From Zoroaster sp. YZ-2022 (Eukaryota > Echinodermata > Asteroidea > Forcipulatida > Zoroasteridae): a DNA stretch of 64,000 nucleotides. Position 1 is the stretch's first letter, and every line of letters begins with the position of its first letter. Where the stretch lies: contig CM055816.1 of the NCBI GenBank assembly GCA_029582265.1, positions 88,937,204-89,001,203 on the forward strand, in the 5' to 3' direction. This document shows, one piece after another, positions 22,932 to 34,851 of this stretch. A program made the translations under genes and the position numbers. The notes under the pieces were generated by a model, which saw only the letters and a program-made list of their open reading frames with translations, was not told the DNA's origin and did not search any database.

Positions 22932-23004
22932 CTGGTGGGCTTTCCTTTTCTCCAATGGTGTTGGATGCAATGCACACATAGCTCCCTGTATCCGTTCTCC
23001 TTGC
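22914..23004 (-). CDS. robo: Robo exon: second half of Ig domain 2
   Basis: This short 91-nt exon (phase 0 in, phase 1 out) encodes ARRTDTGSYVCIASNTIGEK followed by ESPPAILNVHG. It supplies the D-T-G-x-Y-x-C strand of Ig2 and fits the human [23 protein letters not shown] region. The donor is CATG|GTAAGC. The last 15 or so coding bases plus the donor are themselves the unit of the tandem array at 22655-22931, so the downstream intron holds further copies of the same 5' splice site. The boundary chosen is the most upstream donor, which gives the normal Ig length. Confidence 0.92.
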
Positions 23005-23066
23005 CTAATTACAGACAAATAAAAATATGATCAAATCAAACAAAGTGAAAACATCTACAAGAGATA

Positions 23067-23363
23067 TTAATAATAATAATGAACATTTGTAATGCGCCGG
23101 TATCCGTCAAAAGAGACGCTCATGGCGCAGTGACACATTAGAGTAAACAATAAAACAAAATACATGGTAAGAACAATGCAATATAAAATTACAAGGAACA
23201 ATGATTGTAAAAAGGCTGACTGGCCCTGGTCAGAATATGCTAGACAAAGACGATATTCTGACAACAAGGAAAAACCCTGCATACACAACCATGCAAACAG
23301 GGTTGATTTGCAAAAAATATAAAAATATAAACACCGTAGTGATACTCTTAACATATTAAACAA
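23067..23363 (-). mobile_element. LINE 3' end fragment
   Basis: On the minus strand the sequence ends gcgccatgagcgtctctttt then gcgcattacaaatgttcatt and (ATT)n, the same style of tail as the L2-like LINEs and SINEs here. The 98-residue ORF has no recognised domain. Confidence 0.55.
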
Positions 23364-24071
23364 AAAAAACTTATAAATACATCATCATAAAAGCCAATAG
23401 TTAAACATAAGTAAATTATACATTAATTTTCATATTGACCATTCAGCATCTCCAGAAAAGTTCTGGATTTGTATTTTGATAACACATAAATACATGTATA
23501 TTGAATGTCTGACATGAAGGTCTGCATATATTTTCAGTACAAATACACTGACATAGTTGATTGATACAATGGCATGGATGAAGGTTGCTTTTGTTTTTGT
23601 AAGCTGTTATGGTTGATTACTCCTTGACAGAGAGAAATTATGACTAGAGCCTACTTGTTTTATCAGGTGGGAAGTGATGATGTTTTTCAAGTTTAGGGAC
23701 ACGACTGTTCAGAGTAATTTGAGCATACATATTGTAGCTTGATAGAGCTATAACATAGGAATTAAGCAACAAGGGGTGTCAACAAAAAACTGCTGCTGCC
23801 TTCACAGATTCATCTATTTTCAGTATTTTGGCATGGTTACACACGTTACATTTATGAGGTATTGGGCCCACGCTTAATGCCATAATTTCCTTACATATAT
23901 ATTTCACTCATCAGTTTTTTCACAGTACATGTAGTTGCATTACACCCAGACCTTACTCAGCACAAAATAACAATTTAAGAAATTTTTAATAGTTATACAT
24001 GCGCTATAAAAGAGAAAAATGCTGGTTACTCATGTTATAAAATGTCACTTTTTGTCTTATATCTTCTTGTC

Positions 24072-24419
24072 GGAGTGTCGTAGCCGAGTGGTCTAGCTTA
24101 CCGGACTCAAGTTCTGGTGTTAGCAGCAGAATGTGGGTTCGAATCCCGGCCGTGACACTTGTGTCCTTGAGCAAGACACTTAACCATAATTGCTTCTCTC
24201 CACCCAGAGATTAAATGGGTACCTGTGAGGCCAGAGTTGGTTGATTAGCCCTATATGCGCTGTAATGGCAGCAATTGAGCTGTATACTCCCCAGGGAGCT
24301 GAGATGGTTTCAGGAATGATTTATGAGCCTTATGTGCAGGGGTAATAATATAATGCGCCTTGAGCACCACTCGGTTGGTGGATACGTGTGCTATATAAGT
24401 CCACACATTATTATTATTA
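24072..24419 (+). mobile_element. tRNA-derived SINE, full length
   Basis: The head tgtcgtagccgagtggtcta, B box, core and tail are all present. Confidence 0.92.
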
Positions 24420-24443
24420 CAACAATCCTGTTTTCCTTATTAT

Positions 24444-24763
24444 GTAACTCTCCTACAATCAGTGTATTTTTTTAAACAACCCATTCAGGCCACTCCAAGC
24501 CATTAGCTGTTGCCAGTGGCCTCCTATGGTTACCCTTCTGTGCACTGTCACACCACTGAGATTACAGGGCAAAATGGTCTCCCATTGATACATTGCAGAC
24601 CATACTAATATGTTCAAACATTTACAGTGGCCTTGGGTGACACACAGTTGATTTTGTACAATTACTTGGAAAGGACAGCAGGCTTGTACATGTATGTACT
24701 GAAGGTTGCTAAAGAACAGAATTCAGTGGATCGGAGTGGCCTCCATGTGTGTAAGAGGGTTAA
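24444..24763. mobile_element. TTAA-type MITE, CCCTCCTAC family
   Basis: This is a close copy of 2972-3296, including the gccattagctgttgccagtg block. The ends are gtaactctcctacaatc and gtaagagggttaa. Confidence 0.85.
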
Positions 24764-25200
24764 GATCAAACCACGTCAGATGTAATCATTTCCATGATTT
24801 ATACTTTGTACCAACTTAACACCAGGTTAAGGTTTTTCCTTCTCTAATACTTTGTTAATTTTTTTGACAATTTGATAATCACCAATGTTGTTGGTATTTC
24901 AAAATGTTTTTTTGTTTATTTCAAGTTTTCAACCATCCAGTTTTCAAGAAACATAATAAAAACTAACCTTTGAAAGTTTCATAAGAAAAGGTTTTGAATT
25001 TCATAACAAAGTTTTAAATATTTTATTATGTTTTGTGTTTTTCAAAAAGCTGCCCGACTGCAACTTTTTTCTCCAAGATGAACGCACTTCAGATAGAATG
25101 ATGTCAAGATGACTGACATGTGTACCAACTTGACACCAACTAAGCTTTAACATTACTGTTAATTTGATAATCTGACAATTACAAATGTTGTACCTTCATT

Positions 25201-25389
25201 TTAAAGGGATCATCACAATCAACAGGGCATGGAATCAGAGCGCTAGTTTTAGATTCTGAGACTGAAAATAATACCCCACATGATAAAGTCATGACTGTTG
25301 CTGCTGCATAAATGAGCCAGTAATTTGCAGTCAGTGTTCATCTTAAACCAGGAAAGTCTACTCCGATTGTGACGATACTGTCCATTTAA
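25201..25389. mobile_element. TTAA MITE, AAAGGGACAATATCGTC family
   Basis: The ends are ttaaagggatcatcacaatc and gattgtgacgatactgtcca before TTAA. The body contains acagggcatggaatcagag, which marks this family elsewhere. Confidence 0.82.
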
Positions 25390-25679
25390 TACACAAGTGC
25401 CAGCTGCCCAGAGTGGCAATCAACCACCTTCCCAGAAAATCCTGCTGTCCAGAGGGGCCAGCAACCTTTCAAACCTGTCACTTTTCAATTACAGCGCGGC
25501 GCCGTCTTTTTTTTTTTTAAATTGTTTGCTTTGTTGTATATATTGGAAGTTTACTGCCATAAAAACTCTGAAGAGCGCCCTCTATCATTAGTATCTATGT
25601 GGTTTATTTCCAATTCAATCATGATGCTTGGTATTAAAGTGTACAGTACTCTACATATATGTAGGTGCACAATGATAAA

Positions 25680-25769
25680 TTAACCCTAACTCCCTAGACA
25701 ACAAAGGCAGTTGGAGTATTTTGAAGGATTTTTATTGTTCAGTAACAATGCTTAGGGAGTTAGGGTTAA
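25680..25769. mobile_element. 90-bp TTAA MITE, CCCTAACTCCCTAG family
   Basis: This is the second copy of the 90-bp element, with intact TTAA at both ends (25680-25683 and 25766-25769) and the same interior aaggatttttattgtt in reverse orientation to 15343-15432. Confidence 0.93.
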
Positions 25770-26170
25770 GTATCTATAAGTAGCGCATTATAAGAGTAGA
25801 CGAAAGAACTTGTTTTCCAAGTCTAATGTTGCCATCTTTTGGTTACACACTAATATCAGCTCACACTGACATTGACATTTAAGTGAACAATTCACTTAAA
25901 CAGTTAGAAATCCGTCTGTTGTGACACACACAGTGCATTGATTATTGGCTTAATCTAAGTCTTTCGATTAAATTGATGGTGTCCCAACCAATCAGATTTT
26001 GAGTGTTCAAGTAAGAATCAACTCCTGAAAAAAATATTTATTTCCGAAATGGGAATACTGCTATTTTGAAAAGGCATCCCCAACTGAATACACTAGTCCT
26101 AATACATGACTAGTGTTGGGGCCAACATTGCACAAACCATTACACATTGTGCCATTTGCTGACTAGTGGC

Positions 26171-26518
26171 CGGAGTGTCGTGGCCGAGCGGTCTAGCTTA
26201 CCGGACTCAAGTTCTGGTGTTAGCAGCAGAATGTGGGTTCGAATCCTGGCCGTGACACTTGTGTCCTTGAGCAATGACACTTAACCATAATTGCTTCTCT
26301 CCACCCAGGGGTTAAATGGGTACCTGTGAGGGCAGAGTTGGTTGATTAGCCCTATATGCGCTGTAATGGCAGCAATTGAGCTGTATACTCCCCAGGGAGC
26401 TGAGATGGTTTCAGGAATGCCTTATGAGCCTTATGAGCAGGGGTAATAATATGCGCCTTGAGCACCACTCAGTTGGTGGATACGTGCGCTATATAAGTCC
26501 ACACATTATTATTATTAT
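26171..26518 (+). mobile_element. tRNA-derived SINE, full length
   Basis: The complete element starts cggagtgtcgtggccgagcg and ends gcgctatataagtccacaca, (TTA)n. Confidence 0.92.
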
Positions 26519-27267
26519 CTAGTTTGTGTGGCTGTCGGGTGCTGACTTTCAGTTAACTGCTTACCCAACTTTGAAAATTTTGATTAAACAGGTAACTCCT
26601 AGCAGTAGCACTCAATAGGACCTATGTACACACTGTACATGATCTACATATATCTTTCAAGAGTAAGTTTATCAAAAACAGATCTATGGTCACAATCCAA
26701 GACTTTAAAGATATATTGCTCATGTTTGGCTAAGATGACCCATAAATAGAATTTATAAAGAGAACCAATTTTGAAACATAACATCGTTGTTATAAAACGA
26801 AAAAAAAACAATAATCATGAAATTCACATGTTGGAAATAAAAGCGATATTCTAATGACAGCCATGATTGATAGCCATGCTGGCCAATCAGAAGACTGCCC
26901 ACGTCCTTGGCACATTACAGACAATAAATTGTGTGGTCATACGCAAGCTGAGGATTATAACAGTGGGCCAGCATTTTATTAATGTGTTTTTATTTTACTG
27001 GTAGTAATCCTTGATGGATTTTTTTCGTTCAGTGTATCTCCTTTAACAATTTTTTTTTCTTTTTTTTATTTATTTATTTTTTTTTCTTTTTTTTCTAAAG
27101 CCTAAATTGATATTTCTTTTATATTTATATGTATTTTAATGATTGTAATGTCTTCCCTGTGCAGTGTTCCGCTGAAAGGTCTCCCCAGGTTATATAAGAA
27201 CTAAATAAATAAAATAAAATGAAAGCTTAAAGCTTCCTTAAATCTAGAAAAATAGCAATTCAACATT

Positions 27268-27712
27268 TTAACCCTCCTACTTTTGGTACCTTTTTCAGAC
27301 AAGTTGATGCACCATTTGAAACCATTCGTTTTGTGAAACACACCAAGGTGTAGTGTATCCACCATTCAAAACCATTTGAATGATTTATAAGCCACTGTGT
27401 AGTACATTCACCATGAGAAACCATTCGGCTATGGAAACACACCAAGGTGTAGTGTATCCACCATTCAAAACCATTTGAATGATTTATAAGCCACTGTGTA
27501 GTACATTCACCATTTGAAACGTTCAGCTATGGAAACACACCAAGGTGTAGTGTATCCACCATTCAAAAACCATTTGAATGGATTTGAATGGTAGTAAAGC
27601 TTGCTACCGACACTGTTCAAATGGTATCACCATGTGTGTACAAAACCAATGGCCATTTTGGTAAGTGGAAATTTTGAATGGTTTCAAATGGTCAAACAAG
27701 TAGGAGGGTTAA
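27268..27712. mobile_element. TTAA-type MITE, CCCTCCTAC family, CATTTGAA subfamily
   Basis: It is bounded by TTAA with ends ttaaccctcctacttttggt and caagtaggagggttaa. The interior is tandem and inverted copies of caccattcaaaaccatttga, an internally repetitive body shared with 58282-58656 and 63536-63838. Confidence 0.85.
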
Positions 27713-28649
27713 TCTATTTTTCTACCGTCAAGTACGCTGGGCTGCACAGAACTGAAATCCAGAAACTTTCAGTGCAACCAGTTCGTAGAAGTGGGCATCT
27801 ACGGGCCAGACAACGGCTCTTGGCGTTGTGATGATGATGATGATGAAATCAGCCCAAACAGAGGTGATCTTGTGAGGTCATATTTGCACAATCCCTCAAT
27901 TACAATAGCCACAAAACTTTTTTTTTTCTCAAAAAGTTGTGGTATTAATCTTAATGACCTGGAGCCTTTATACAGTGTGATCCACCCTTAACTGTACTTT
28001 TTCAAAATTCACATGAACATAAAAGGAAATTCTAATGGCCATTTTGAAATGTTGCTGTGAAGCAATTATTTTTGATGAAATAAGAACTGGTGTGGTGTTT
28101 GTCAGATTTGCTTAATTGAGTGTGACCAGCTGCAAAGGTAGAGATCTGTCAATCTTCAAGAGTCAGACAGTTTTGTTGAATTCAATCACCAGTCAATAAC
28201 AAGGTTAATTAGCAATATTCATTCAACCAAAGTTGTGATTCAACTAGGCACTTTTGGCTTTAACAAATTTGTTATTCTTCAAGTATATTTTCGCTTGAGA
28301 GATGAAAACAAACAAGATAACGTGTTAATGCTGAATGGCAGTACATGTAGTTTCCTGCAATAGTCCAGGTTTAAACTTGTGTGTATATGAATTCTATGTT
28401 CAAAATATACCATGGCAACATCTGGACTGTTCCATATCAAGAAGTAAAAGTCTAAATGTATTTATTAAGCGCACAAATTGGGCTCTTGATATCGTTTTAT
28501 TTATCACCCATGCAATATTATTTTTGCTTCAATCTTCATGCTACCAGATACTTTGGTTCTGCTATAGGCCTTTAATTTAGAATGTTTCTGAATAGGAGTT
28601 CTATGGTTAGTTGAAGTTCTATGGTTAATTGGTTTAGTGCATCAGACAT

Positions 28650-28880
28650 GTGTTCTAAGTAAAGACTGCGGTTACACAATGCACAAATTCTCTTTTGAGT
28701 AGTAAATAGTTCTGAAAAAATAAACGGTCGGTTGAAACTTGACTTTTCGATCAGTATGCTCTGATCATCTTCAGGAAAATACTGATTAAAACATTGAGTT
28801 GTAACCAACCAGTTGTTTTTACAAAGAGTCACCGCAAACAGTCTGTACGTATCCTATTCACCATGCAAAGCTACAAGTCT
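28650..28880. mobile_element. Inverted pair of the hammerhead-like repeat
   Basis: Two facing copies share tagttctgaaa, tcgatcagtatgctctgatc and gagttgtaaccaaccagttg. The ribozyme-like core is altered (gaaaagtcaag). Confidence 0.65.
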
Positions 28881-28889
28881 TAATAAGAC

Positions 28890-29196
28890 TTGTGTTCTGA
28901 TGGTTGATTCATTAGAATGTCGGTTCAAATGCTGACTGCAACTTTTATCCTTGATACTTGTGTCCTTGAGGCAAGACACTTTACTGAAATTGATTCTCTT
29001 CACATAGGGGCGTGAGGGGTGGTTATTGTGTTTGATTAGCCCTGTAGCACCTCAAGTGGTTGCACACAATTATAGATTGTTTACACCCCAGGTAGCTGAG
29101 AAAGATTACATGATTGAGATTGTCCCAATAACCAGGCATGAAGCACATTGGAACATGTAGTCCATGTGGAATGCGCTATATAAGAACAAATTATTT
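28890..29196 (+). mobile_element. Diverged SINE
   Basis: A weak head (attagaatgtcggttcaaat), core (cttgtgtccttgaggcaaga) and tail (aatgcgctatataagaac) remain. It ends about 43 nt from the Ig2a donor. Confidence 0.75.
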
Positions 29197-29238
29197 TAAA
29201 ACAGTAATACCCAAATACAAGTGCCCTAATGTTATTAC

Positions 29239-29429
29239 CTGTGATATCATAAGATTGCCATCTTGCAGCACCTGAACTCTATCTCCATCCGTATTCACAT
29301 CTTCTCCATCCTTGCTCCAGCTTACAGTAGGTTCAGGGTAACCTCTTGGAGGTTGACACTCTAACACTACAGGCTCTCCGGCTATTCCCACAGAATCAGA
29401 TGGATCTGTGCGGAAATCATCTCGTAAAA
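29239..29429 (-). CDS. robo: Robo exon: first half of Ig domain 2
   Basis: This exon begins (phase 1) with [20 protein letters not shown], continues [18 protein letters not shown] and ends in NLMISQ at a phase 0 donor (CAG|GTAATA). LRDDFR and ECQPPRGxPEPTxSW are the most diagnostic Robo Ig2 motifs and make the family assignment secure. It is 191 nt long. The acceptor is CCCTAG preceded by a short pyrimidine tract. A frame reading on past the donor gives a longer ORF, which is intron read-through. Confidence 0.97.
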
Positions 29430-30604
29430 CTAGGGAAAAAGGGATATCATAAATTCAATTTATAAATTTAATTTAACGTTCAACTGTGTTCTCCCATAAG
29501 ACTTTCTTGGTTATATAGCATTACATATGACATATGGAATAGATGCAACTGGTTTGAGATTTAAAGCTTAAAGGTCAAACCCATCAGCCAAGTCTAAATC
29601 AAGGTTACTTGATAAGTTCAATGTGTACTATACATGCAACTTCCATCCATGGGGTGAACTTGTTGAAATATACCACTTATGTGCTATCACATGAAATTAA
29701 CAGAAGATCTCATTGGACTTAAGGAAATCATCTTAATAAGTCAACCATCTGTGTAAAGTACAAACTTTGAATAAACTGGTTCCAGCCTGCAATTGCAATG
29801 TTAGCAAAGCAGATAGAGTTGATGTATAGATGTGCTGCATGCTACGACAATTTGATGATTTACCTCGATGATAACAGGGCTGCGATTTGACAAAAGTAAA
29901 CAAATCCTGAAAAATGGGTAGCGGGCCTGGGTCTCCCTTTGGTCAAGAGGACAAAGCCCCCTGAACCTCCTCGAGTATTTCTACAAACTCTTCACATCCC
30001 CACAAACAAAAAACTAGATACTTCTTTCTTTCCTTGGTGGCTTCTTCTTTTCTTTCAAGGAAATTTTGTATAAAGTGTATATCTCTGTGGAAATAAGAGT
30101 GTGGGTTGTTGGTTTATCCAAAGATGGTCAACTCTCTGATGTGTCCATGGTTAATCCAGGCATTGATTGCTAAAGGGACATGAGACACGGTTTCTTCTTA
30201 CATATAATCCTCGTATCAAGTAGTTGATGACCTGACTAAATCCTCTATGGCCTCATACCATCGCTAGCAGTCATGCCACTAGTATCAAGTAATACATGTT
30301 ATTTGGGTCCAAATACTAAAGGGAATGTACAGCATTGTTAAGTTACCCGATTACAAAATGACCAAATGAATATCCCAAAGCTAACTTTATATAAAGTTGG
30401 TAAAGGTTCCAATCATCCAGAGCAATTATTCTTTCAGATATTTAAGAGAAAACAAAAAAAAGTGTTTTCTGTATTAAAAAAAATAAAATAAAATAAATAA
30501 TAAATAAATTTAAAAAAAATTGTGAATGCTTGTTCACTCTTTTCTCATGACCTGTACAGATTAGTTGCTAAATATATATATCTTGATTTTTTTTTTGATT
30601 TTTT

Positions 30605-30914
30605 TTTAATGCAATTCGCCCCACACAAGGCCAATGGCCACTCCAAGGTGGGGGCTACTCAGTCATTGAGTTGTTACAATGACTCCACACTGAAGAAACC
30701 AGCCCCTCGCACCGAAACAAAACAAGTTAATAACCAGCCTCTTCACGGTGCGAATAGGACTGGGAGGGGTAACTAATCCAGAACAATGCAGTTGTTAAAC
30801 TGCCTCTGCCCCTGTAAGCAATTATGGTTAAGTGTCTTGCTCAAGGACACAAGTGTCACGGCCGGGGTTCGAACCCACATTCTGCTGCTAAACACCAGAA
30901 CTTGAGTCCGGCAA
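30605..30914 (-). mobile_element. SINE with a different 3' tail
   Basis: The tRNA head and cttgagcaagacacttaacc are as in the main family, but the rest differs and ends ccttgtgtggggcgaattgc and an A-rich run. That end resembles the LINE at 14560-14930. The head is cut off by the 81-bp array. Confidence 0.75.
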
Positions 30915-31858
30915 GCTAGATTCAAAGAGAGTAAGCATACTCATAGAAGCAGTTTGGCTGACATTACAAATGCTGTACATGTACCTTCCCTTCAATGTAT
31001 ATCTTGATTCAAAGAGAGTAGACATACTCATAGAAGCAGTTTTGCCAACATTACCAATGCTGTACCTTCCCTTCAATGTATATCTTGATTCAAAGAGTAA
31101 GCATACTCATAGATGCAGTTTTGCCAACATTACCAATGCTGTACCTTCCCTTCAATGTATATCTTGATTCAAAGAGTAAGCATACTCATAGAAGCAGTTT
31201 TGCCAACATTACCAATGCTGTACCTTCCCTTCAATGTATATCTTGATTCAATGAGTAAGCATACTCATAGAAGCAGTTTTGCCAACATTACCAATGCTGT
31301 ACCTTCCCTTCAATGTATATCTTGATTCAAAGAGAGTAAGCATACTCAAAGAAGCAGTTTTGCCAACATTACCAATGCTGTACCTTCCCTTCAATGTATA
31401 TCTTGATTCAAAGAGAGTAAGCATACTCATAGAAGCAGTTTGGCCAACATTACCAATGCTGTACCTTCCCTTCAATGTATATCTTGATTCAAAGAGAGTA
31501 AGCATACTCATAGAAGCAGTTTGGCCAACATTACCAATGTTGTACCTTCCCTTCAATGTATATCTTGATTCAAAGAGAGTAAGCATACTCAAAGAAGCAG
31601 TTTTGCCAACATTACCAATGTTGTACCTTCCCTTCAATGTATATCTTGATTCAAAGAGAACAAGCATACCCACAGAAGCAGTTTGGCCAACATTACCAAT
31701 GTTGTACCTTCCCTTCAATGTATATCTTGATTCAAAGAGAACAAGCATACCCACAGAAGCAGTTTGGCCAACATTACCAATGCTGTACCTTCCCTTCAAT
31801 GTATATCTTGATTCAAAGAGAACAACCATACCCACAGAAGCAGTTTTGCCAACATTAA
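30910..31858. repeat. 79-81-bp minisatellite, about 12 copies
   Basis: The unit contains cttgattcaaagagagtaag and ccaatgctgtaccttccc. Unit starts at 31084, 31163, 31242, 31321, 31402 and 31483 give periods of 79 then 81. The 81-bp units keep frame, so long ORFs appear on both strands (about 195 and 214 residues) with repeat-only sequence. It starts within the head of a SINE, which it truncates. It is intronic and not considered coding. Confidence 0.95.
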
Positions 31859-31959
31859 AATTTGTGTCATTTAAATTTAACTTTAACAGAGAATTGGCTG
31901 TTGCAAACTGCTTACCAACCTAAAGAACCTTACCAAGGCCATTAACTTATCAATAGATT

Positions 31960-32130
31960 TAGTGCTCAGTAACTGAAAATAATACCCCACATGATAAGGT
32001 CATTATTGTTTCTGCTGCATAAATGAACCAGTAATTTTCAATCACTATGTTCATCTTAAACTAGGATATAAATTCCATGTCCTGTTGAAAGTCTGCTCTA
32101 ATCGTGACGATACTTTCCCATTGAGTTTAA
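31960..32130. mobile_element. Partial MITE, AAAGGGACAATATCGTC family
   Basis: Only the right two thirds survive (aataataccccacatgataa to tcgtgacgatactttcccat). Confidence 0.7.
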
Positions 32131-33317
32131 ATGTTATATGTCAATTACTGGTATGTCACTGTCCACACTCTTATATTCTTTCGTTTTCCCTAAGATCTTG
32201 TGTGATTGTATTGTGGAAATTTCTCTATAAAATCACTTTTGTATAAATGCCATTTAAAAGCACTTCACTGGTCAACGTGATCAGGATCTTGAAATGGACC
32301 TGACCTTCTCATTTCCATTGCACTTACATGTATATCGCAAAGTAATGATGACTGGGTGTAGGGTACCAGTTAAGTTTCTTAGTGGACATCAAGCCAGCTC
32401 AAGCTACATGTAGCACAATTGCGCCATTACAAGGAACTTCCTCCACAGTACAGTGTTGTGTTGACGTGATATTTTGTTCAAGGAATCGTCATTACATGTT
32501 ACTTGTACAGATCTTTTTTATTATAATATACATGTACATATGTCAAATTTTTCAAACTGTCCTGTTGATATGTTCCCCTGAGGGGAAGGCTTGGTAGATT
32601 CACAAACTGATTATATACGGTTTGATCGTAGTGTGAAATATGTCAAATCCTATAAGGGAATAAGGGAATATACGGACGTTTTTTTATTTTTGCAAGTCTA
32701 GTGTGAAACTGCGCCGGGGTAACCATGGGGTAAAAATACCCCCAGTCTGTCCTGGGGTTGCCATGGGGATTATTTGGTCACTGGTGAGAAAAGCGCTTAA
32801 GTCTAAGATCAGTCACATTAGTCCAGGGTTATGGATTCCACATTGTCAATTCTCCAATATAGAAACAAATGATTGTGGACCAGCTGTACAATAAACTTGA
32901 TTCAAATCAAATGCCAAGTCAACATTTTGAACTTTTAAAAGACATAAGTATTAATCAAGTTATACTGAATTGACAACTCCCGTCATGCCGGTCGAGATAC
33001 TTCTACTTCATGGAATCTTAATGTCAATTCTCTTCATATATTCAGTTTTGATGAATTTTTCAATATCAAAATAGCGACAGAGACAAATTTGAAGTAGCAG
33101 GTGAAATCTTATAAGTAGTTGGCTGCACCATGAAAACACTCAATACAGTAGAGTGTCTAATAATAAAGTACAACTTTGTATTGCATTTTGTCCTTGCATC
33201 ATGTTTACTGCTAACTCAATCAAAAAATAATCCCCCCCCCAAAAAAAAAAACACAAACAAAACAAAAACTGTTTCCCAGCTGTCTGTGGGAAATGTTAAC
33301 AACCATTCTATGAATGC

Positions 33318-33540
33318 AATGGTCAAAATCAGTCAAAATGTTGATATACCATGTTGATATACCTGCCAAGGTATATCTAGTGCACTTAAAAGCCGAACAC
33401 TGTTGACCAATTTTTTGCCTGGTAAAAGCATAATCTTGTATTGTTGAGGGTGGTTAAAATGACAGTCAAAACCAGTCAAAAATGCCCCCATGTGCAACAG
33501 TCAAAAGCAGTCAGTTGACTGATTTTGACCACTCTACTTG
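33318..33540. mobile_element. Partial MITE, CCCTCCTAC family
   Basis: The body matches 16690-16930 (aatggtcaaaatcagtcaaa through gttgactgattttgacc), but the TTAA ends are lost on both sides. Confidence 0.75.
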
Positions 33541-33975
33541 CCACAAAGTTCAACTATTAATTTAACAAGTGCTGGCAGTTTTCCATGATAAAGCATACAC
33601 TAGGTGTCAATTTGTGTCAACTGTCAAACAAAAGTTTAATATATTTATTTTGTATTTATTTTAAAGAGAAATTGGACACTTGTCATTTCACAAGATGACA
33701 CTTACATGAATCGGAAGAGCTGTTAAAACTAGTAATAATAAAGATAAAGCCATGCACCCTTGAAAATGTTTTTTCTGTAAAGGTTTAGATAAGTTTTGCA
33801 CAGAACTTTTCTTGGTTAAAATGTTGATACAGGAAAGACATATGATGGTGTTCTCATCATAACATAACCAGAGGTGTGTGTATGCGTCATTACATGTATA
33901 AGTCTAATTTTGAGAGAACTATCTTGTCATTTACAATGTATCGTTTGATATCACCTTTTGGTGCCAAATAGATGT

Positions 33976-34179
33976 TTAAAGGGACAGTATCGTCACGATC
34001 AACAGGGCATGGAATCAGAGTCACGTGCTAGTTTTAGATTAACTTACTATAAAATATACCCCACATGGTAAGGTCATATTACCGTTGTTGCTGCATAAAT
34101 GAGCCAGTAATTTTCAGTCACACCAATTCCATGCCCTGTTGAAAGTCTGCTCTTGATTGTGACAATACTGCCCCTTTGA
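33976..34179. mobile_element. TTAA MITE, AAAGGGACAATATCGTC family
   Basis: The left end ttaaagggacagtatcgtca is intact. The right end is gattgtgacaatactgcccc, with TTAA changed to TTGA. Confidence 0.8.
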
Positions 34180-34463
34180 GGGTTGAGTACTGGTACCTTT
34201 ACAGTCAGAATACACTTTTAGTAACATATCTATACATGCATCCATACTTTTAAGAATCAAGTAATAAAAAACCAACCTGTGAAAGCTTTACCTTATTTCA
34301 TGAACAAGAAAATAGTGAATATAAGCATTCACATTGTTTGTATTCAATACATCAGGCAATTTCTGTATTCAGATGACAGAAATTCATTTTGAAAATTATA
34401 TACTACTTAGTAAATAGTTCTGAAAAGAACCAGCTGGTTACAACTCAACGTTTCAGAGCATAC

Positions 34464-34783
34464 TGGAGTGCCATGGTCGAGCGGTTTAGTGCATCGGATT
34501 TGTGTTCTGATGGCTGAGTCGTCAGAATGTGGGTTCGAATCCCAGCCAAGACACTCGACCATAATTGCTTCTCTCCACCCAGGGGTAAATGGGTACCTGT
34601 GAGGGCAGAGTTGGTTGTTGTGTTTGATTAGCCCTATATGCGCTGTACTGGCAACAATTGAGCTGTATACTCCCCAGGGAGCTGAGATGGTTTCAGGAAT
34701 GATTTATGAGCCTGATCAGCAGGGGTAATAATATAATGCGCCTTGAGCACCAGTTTGGTGGATACGTGCGCTATGTAAGTCCA

Positions 34784-34850
<67 letters not shown>
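34464..34850 (+). mobile_element. tRNA-derived SINE with variant head
   Basis: The head reads ccatggtcgagcggtttagt and has a different anticodon-arm region from the main family, but the same core and tail. It ends in (TTA)n against the CCHC pseudogene. Confidence 0.9.
34789..34850 (+). repeat. (TTA)n tail, about 20 units
   Basis: This trinucleotide run is the tail of the SINE at 34464-34850. Read on the minus strand it adds an artefactual poly-isoleucine to the neighbouring CCHC ORF. Confidence 0.95.

Positions 34851-34851
<1 letters not shown>

Larger units (their letters stand above)
23005..29238 (-). other. Robo intron (Ig2a to Ig2b)
   Basis: This 6.2-kb intron includes a LINE 3' fragment (about 23067-23363), SINEs (24072-24420, 26171-26518, 28890-29196), several TTAA MITEs (24444-24763, 25201-25389, 25680-25769, 27268-27712) and an inverted repeat pair at 28650-28880. 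Bases 23400-24060 and 27720-28640 hold no recognised gene. Confidence 0.7.

Noticed and set aside
26171..26260. Functional Leu/Ser tRNA genes
   Set aside because: The A and B boxes are always followed by the same SINE core and LINE-like tail, and the cloverleaf arms are eroded, so these are SINE heads.
31248..31923. Overlapping 195- and 214-residue ORFs on opposite strands
   Set aside because: Both are read-outs of the 81-bp minisatellite; open frames on both strands of a tandem repeat are not evidence of coding.
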